This document shows, piece by piece, positions 32,236 through 35,591 of a stretch of 35,591 bases of DNA. The DNA lies in assembly GCA_023443455.1 (NCBI GenBank), contig JAEZUE010000081.1, positions 1-35,591 of the forward strand, read 5' to 3'. The notes under the pieces are model-generated. The model searched no databases. It was given only the letters and a program-made list of their open reading frames with translations, and was not told the origin of the DNA. This DNA is from Verrucomicrobiota bacterium (lineage in GTDB: Bacteria; Verrucomicrobiota; Verrucomicrobiia; Opitutales; Opitutaceae). The position numbers and the translations under genes were made by a program. Position 1 is the first letter of the stretch. Every line of letters starts with the position of its first letter.

Positions 32236-33021
32236 TCAGGACTCTGTGGTGACAGGGGCCTCGTTCTTGCCCGGAGGCTTGGCCTTGGTCTTGGCGGCGG
32301 TGGCGCGGTGGCTCTCGCCGGTAAACTCGAGGATGATGGAGTGGTGCACGAGGCGGTCGACGGCGGCCATGGTCGTCATGGGGTCTTTGAAGATCTGATC
32401 CCACTTGCTGAAGATCAGGTTGGTGGTCAGCAGCACGCTCTTCTTCTCGTAGCGGTCGGCCAGGAAGGTGAAGAGCACCTCCATCTCGTCGCGGGACTGC
32501 TGGACGTAGCCCAGGTCGTCGAGGGCGATGGCCGCGTAGCGTTCGAGGCGTTTGAGGAAGGCGGGCAACTGGCAGTCGCGTTTGGCGGCGAGCAACTGCG
32601 AGACCAGCTTGTAGGTGGGCACGAACAGGATCGGCAGCTGGTGGCGTTGGACCAGTTCGCGGCACAGGGCGGCGAGGAAGTGCGTCTTGCCCCGGCCGGG
32701 CAGGCCGTAGCAGAGCAGGTTGTCGCCGCGACGGATAAACTCGCCGTCGAGCAGGGTGGGCAGCTGGCGGCGGATCTTGTCGGGCAGGCGGGCCTGTTCG
32801 AGCGTGGCCAACGTTTTGCCCGGCGGCAGTTGCGAGTCCTTCAGGAGCCGCTCGATGCGGCGGCCGAGTTTTTCGTTGGCCTCGATCTCGGCGATCTCGC
32901 GCAGGAACCGCCGGTAGCCCCAGTTGGCCTGCTCGGCCCGGGCGAGCAGCTCCTCGTGGTCGCGGGCTATGTTGGTCAGTCCGAGCTGGCGCAGCAGCAG
33001 CGGTGTCGGATCGGTGCTCAT
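32236..33021 (-). CDS. istB: IstB, AAA+ ATPase helper of IS21 transposition
   Basis: A 261-residue AAA+ ATPase of the DnaC/IstB group that forms ATP-dependent complexes with target DNA and recruits the transposase. Walker A GLPGRGKTH lies at about 106-114, Walker B AAIALDDLGYV at about 163-173, and sensor region SVLLTTNLIFSKW at about 195-207, followed by the DRLVHHSIILEFTGES ending typical of IstB. The ATG at 33021 overlaps the istA stop (ATGA), implying translational coupling. The C-terminal 25 residues are Lys/Ala/Pro-rich. About 150 bp between its stop and the left end hold two hairpins (GGAGGGGC-GCA-GCCCCTCC near 32155 and GGGGAGGC-GGCA-GCCTCCCC near 32203). Confidence 0.95.
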   Translation of the reverse strand: MSTDPTPLLLRQLGLTNIARDHEELLARAEQANWGYRRFLREIAEIEANEKLGRRIERLLKDSQLPPGKTLATLEQARLPDKIRRQLPTLLDGEFIRRGDNLLCYGLPGRGKTHFLAALCRELVQRHQLPILFVPTYKLVSQLLAAKRDCQLPAFLKRLERYAAIALDDLGYVQQSRDEMEVLFTFLADRYEKKSVLLTTNLIFSKWDQIFKDPMTTMAAVDRLVHHSIILEFTGESHRATAAKTKAKPPGKNEAPVTTES

Positions 33022-34496
33022 GCGCTCACCTCCTCGAGCAGGCTGTCGTAACAATCCAACTGCGGGAGTTGTTCGGCCAGCGCCACCACCGGCTGTTCGT
33101 CAGGCCGGACAAGCCGCTCGCCCAGCGTCGCGGCCGTCGGCGCAACGCCCTCGCGCAGCAACGCGCCCAGCAGCTCGCCGACGCGGTCCATGCCGTGTTC
33201 GGCGGCCACCGTCAGCACGGCCAGGTAGGCCTTGTCGGCGCGGCCCGGATCGAGGGCGACGAGCCGGTCGTAGCTCTGCCGGTAGGTTGCGTCGGGGAAG
33301 AGTTCCTCGCGGTAGATGTACCGGGCGAAGGCGCCGGGCTTTCGTTGCAGCGAGGTGATGACGTGGCGGAAGTCGATGCGTTGGCCGCGGGGCGCGAGCC
33401 GGGGGTACCGCGCGACCTCCTCGCCCTCGTGGCTGACCACCACCTCCGTCTCGCTCACGTACGCCTTCACATGGGCGCCGATCAACCGCGCAGGCACCGA
33501 GTATGCGGCCTGCTTGACCCGCACCGTCGAGTGGCTGCTGACCCGCACCGCGTGTTCCTCGGTCTGTGGATACCGAGAGGCGGGCAGCGGCCGCAGCCGC
33601 TGCACCTCCTCGGCGATGCGCACCGTGCGCGTGGCGTTGGCTGCCGTGCACACCGCCGCCACGAACGCGGCGTAGTCGGCCTCGCCGGCGAAGTCGCGCG
33701 AACGCCGCAGCGCCAGATGGTTCCTGAGCCGGCGCTTGAGCGTGTTCTGCGCCGCCTCGATGTCGCCGTTCTGGTTGGGGCAGGCTACCGCGATCGTGCG
33801 TGGCTCGACATCGAGGTGCCGGCACAACGCCAGATAGTCCTCGTTGAAGCCCCGCGCCGACTCGCCGCGTTTGAGCTGATGGGTCGCCGTCGAGCTCTGG
33901 TCGGTCTGCAAGTGCGCGGTCACCCCGCCCAGTGTCCAGTACGTCTCCTGTACGCCCACCCGTAGCGACAAGCCCGATTCGGAGTGGCACGGCACCGCCC
34001 ACTCCCAGTTCGAGTACGGCAGCACCGCATGGCAGAGCAGATGGTCGAAGGGCTCGCCCTGGATCGTCACGCCCAACTCGGAGGCGTGCGTCCAGTCCAG
34101 TTGCAACACTTCGCCCGGCTCGTGGTGCTGCGGGAAGATCACCTCCTTGTCCGGCCCATGGCGTTGCCGCCATCGCCGCACCCGCCGCTGGAACGTGCGC
34201 AACGCCCCCTGCGCCTCAGGTTGTGGATGCTGCGCGAGCAAGTGCTCGAACAACGCCTTCGCCTCGATCTCCGGGCTGTCCTGCAGGAATGCCTCGGCCA
34301 ACGGCCAGAGCTGCTCGACCGGATCGGCTCGCGTCCGCCAATCGTGCGGCTTGGCCAGCTCCGTCGGCCCGCACCGGGCCGCCACGTACTTCGCCGCCGT
34401 CTCGCGGTGCATCCCCGCCTTCATCGCAGCGAGGCCGACCTCGCCGCTTGCTTGGTAGTCTTTCATCAATCGTTGGTACTGCCGCTCGGTGATCAT
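33018..34496 (-). CDS. istA: IstA, IS21-family DDE transposase
   Basis: A 492-residue transposase. An N-terminal helix-turn-helix (about 5-45, VGLAAMKAGMHRETAAKYV) binds the terminal repeats. The RNase H-like core has catalytic D134 (QLDWTH), D199 (LQTDQSS) and E247 (NGDIEAAQNTLKRRL). A C-terminal beta-barrel-like region follows (SSHSTVRVKQAAYSVPARLIG). The length is normal and no frameshift is seen. The start at 34496 is about 70 bp inside the right end. It is the first gene of the istAB pair. Confidence 0.95.
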   Translation of the reverse strand: MITERQYQRLMKDYQASGEVGLAAMKAGMHRETAAKYVAARCGPTELAKPHDWRTRADPVEQLWPLAEAFLQDSPEIEAKALFEHLLAQHPQPEAQGALRTFQRRVRRWRQRHGPDKEVIFPQHHEPGEVLQLDWTHASELGVTIQGEPFDHLLCHAVLPYSNWEWAVPCHSESGLSLRVGVQETYWTLGGVTAHLQTDQSSTATHQLKRGESARGFNEDYLALCRHLDVEPRTIAVACPNQNGDIEAAQNTLKRRLRNHLALRRSRDFAGEADYAAFVAAVCTAANATRTVRIAEEVQRLRPLPASRYPQTEEHAVRVSSHSTVRVKQAAYSVPARLIGAHVKAYVSETEVVVSHEGEEVARYPRLAPRGQRIDFRHVITSLQRKPGAFARYIYREELFPDATYRQSYDRLVALDPGRADKAYLAVLTVAAEHGMDRVGELLGALLREGVAPTAATLGERLVRPDEQPVVALAEQLPQLDCYDSLLEEVSA

Positions 34497-34566
34497 TGGG
34501 CCTGCGCTTCAGGCCCGAGCTTCACCGCTCGCGCAGACCAACGACCCTCAAAATCCCCGACTTCAT

Positions 34567-34609
34567 GCCGGTTTTTAATTGTCGCTGGCGTCGGGGTCTA
34601 ATTGTCGCG
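34567..34609. repeat. Right terminal repeats of the IS21-family element
   Basis: Two 21-bp units, at 34567-34587 (ending TTTTTAATTGTCGCTG) and 34589-34609 (ending GGTCTAATTGTCGCG), inverted with respect to the left-end units. Transcription of istA probably starts between these and 34496. Confidence 0.8.
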
Positions 34610-34611
34610 GG

Positions 34612-34722
34612 GGGATCGAACCGTATTTGGTTACGTACCGGATCGATGAAGCGCAGCGCTGTGTGCTCGTGCTCCGTTTCTGGCATGCGAAGCGGGATCT
34701 GCGTGGGTGGCGGCCAACCTGA
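34612..34722 (+). pseudogene. ParE/RelE-type toxin, C-terminal fragment
   Basis: The frame reads GIEPYLVTYRIDEAQRCVLV followed by LRFWHAKRDLRGWRPT and TGA. This matches the last 35 residues of the ParE/RelE fold (YRVxxxxxxVxILRxWHxxRD). It is cut at the IS21 right end; the other part is not found at the left end, so the insertion was followed by a deletion or the fragment was already partial. It has no start and is non-functional. Confidence 0.65.
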
Positions 34723-35284
34723 TCCTGATCGGCCGCGTGCCGGGACCGCGGTTGACCGCTGGTTGGTGAAGTCGAGAGTGGTGCGCTACGCCGACTCGCC
34801 GCGCCCGATGGTCTGCTGTACCGACGCCTCCGTTCCCTGTGCCCCCGTGCACCGTACCGGCGTCCTTGCCGACGGCGGCAGGCCCAGCGGCCCTTCGGGA
34901 CTCGATTCCGCGCGGTTCTCTCTGGCGGTCTTCGCGCTCGCTCTGATTCCTTGGAGAGCCAAGGCGGTTTTCGTGGCCACCGTCTATTCAAGCGAAGTTA
35001 CCCGAGGTTATCCTTTTCGTTGAATACTTCGCTAACATCCCTTGATCGCGCCGGCTGAATGGATCCTGCGCACAACCCCTACGCTCCCGGGGCCGGCGCA
35101 CCACCGCCCCGAACTCACCGGTCGTGGGCAGTTCCTGGAGAACGCACGCATCGCGCTTATGCGAACGCGCAATGGGTTGCCGACGAAGAGCTTCATCCTG
35201 GTCGGACTATACGTGACGATGCAGCCCCCACCGCAAAACGCGTTTTGCCCCGGACGGGACGAAACAGGGCAGATGCTGTTTCCT
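34723..35284. other. Non-coding stretch without recognisable gene
   Basis: About 560 bp with several short open frames on both strands, none with a recognisable domain or start. I see no RNA gene. It may be degraded accessory DNA. Around 35010-35045 the sequence is locally AT-richer (GTTGAATACTTCGCTAAC). Confidence 0.45.
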
Positions 35285-35412
35285 AGGAGACGAGAGACGA
35301 GCGTCGAGTGGCGAGCGCCAATCCAATTGTGAACAAGGCGATTGCCCGAGGGTGCTCTCGGTCTGCCTCCGAAGCTCCGTCCCTCGGCGCTCGTCCCTCG
35401 TCGCTCGACTGC
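35285..35412. repeat. Dispersed repeat, diverged copy C
   Basis: It shares the arms of copies A and B (left GAGACGAGCGTCGAGTGG, right CTCGGCGCTCGTCCCTCG) but has a different centre. Arms are complementary, so the fold is kept while the middle changed. It adjoins the IS4-like fragment. Confidence 0.7.
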
Positions 35413-35417
35413 TGCGC

Positions 35418-35591
35418 GTCATCGCCGCCGACCAGATTCCCGACCGGCCCAACCGCTCCGAACCGCGCGCGAAGAAACGCCGCCCCAAGCCCTACCGGTC
35501 GCTCACCAAACCACGCCGCGAGATGAAGGTATCCGCCTCCCGGTGTCCGAGAGGCGCCCGCTTAACTTGGTGCCATTCAAGTTTGCCCCCT
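35418..35591 (+). pseudogene. IS4-family-like transposase, C-terminal tail and element end
   Basis: The frame reads VIAADQIPDRPNRSEPRAKK and RRPKPYRSLTKPRREMKVSA, the basic tail typical of a group of IS4-like DDE transposases (PHRPxRxEPRxxKRRPKxYxxLxxPRxxM). It begins directly at the end of repeat copy C and has no catalytic part. The last 30 bases (CTTAACTTGGTGCCATTCAA and on) look like an IS terminus, but the window ends there, so the boundary is not verifiable. The frame does not stop within the window. Confidence 0.55.

Larger units (their letters stand above)
32044..34609 (-). mobile_element. IS21-family insertion sequence, apparently complete
   Basis: About 2.57 kb with istA-istB on the minus strand and two related 21-bp repeats at each end in inverted orientation, the IS21 hallmark of multiple terminal repeats. 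The left repeats begin at 32044 and 32067 (spacing 23), the right ones at 34567 and 34589 (spacing 22). Exact outer ends are uncertain by a few bases (about 32038-32044 and 34609-34613). No convincing target duplication was seen. Both genes are intact, so the element may be active. Confidence 0.85.

Noticed and set aside
32038..34613. Target-site duplication around the IS21 element
   Set aside because: I compared the bases outside both ends and found no matching 4-8 bp direct repeat.

Overview
This is a GC-rich, densely coded bacterial chromosome segment. Most genes lack a clear Shine-Dalgarno sequence. It carries a lysine/alanine/proline-rich histone H1-like protein, a long RGG-rich protein with a conserved core, and many REP-like hairpins with RAYT-type transposase debris. 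I infer a member of Verrucomicrobiota, probably Opitutaceae-like. This is an impression from gene content and style, not a database result.

Core half (1-22119). The genes in order are an M29 aminopeptidase, a small membrane protein, the H1-like protein (minus strand), an adenosine deaminase-family enzyme, an SPFH/flotillin-like membrane protein, an RluA-type pseudouridine synthase, and a PAS-PAS-PP2C (SpoIIE/RsbU) phosphatase. They are followed by a Ppx/GppA phosphatase (minus), a HAD phosphatase, uvrB, a calcineurin-like phosphoesterase, tRNA-Leu(GAG) with its own terminator (minus), and the RGG-rich protein. Next comes a MacAB-type export operon: adaptor, ATPase, and two permeases that overlap by 8 bp. 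A broken four-helix-bundle gene and an inverted REP pair sit inside that operon. gcvT-gcvH close this half; gcvP is not in the window.

Accessory half (22120-35591). An acid phosphatase is followed by fragments: a RAYT transposase N-terminus, REP hairpins, a 240-bp repeat and the tail of an AbiEii-like toxin. Then comes an intact nitric-oxide island: a cystathionine gamma-synthase-type PLP enzyme and an Rrf2 regulator (minus strand), divergent from a quinol-dependent NO reductase (norZ), followed on the minus strand by a His-rich polytopic membrane protein and a Ric/YtfE/ScdA di-iron repair protein. Two near-identical 16-bp palindromic sites lie in the rrf2-norZ intergenic region and a third lies upstream of ric. 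This points to one regulon controlled by the Rrf2 protein, and it is the most interesting signal in the window.

The rest is mobile-element debris. A 178-bp element with 17-bp perfect terminal inverted repeats truncates a DCC-family gene. A second copy of the 240-bp repeat abuts a RAYT C-terminal fragment. A complete-looking IS21-family element (istA/istB, two terminal repeats per end) abuts a ParE/RelE toxin tail. A third member of the 130-140-bp dispersed repeat precedes an IS4-like transposase tail at the window edge.
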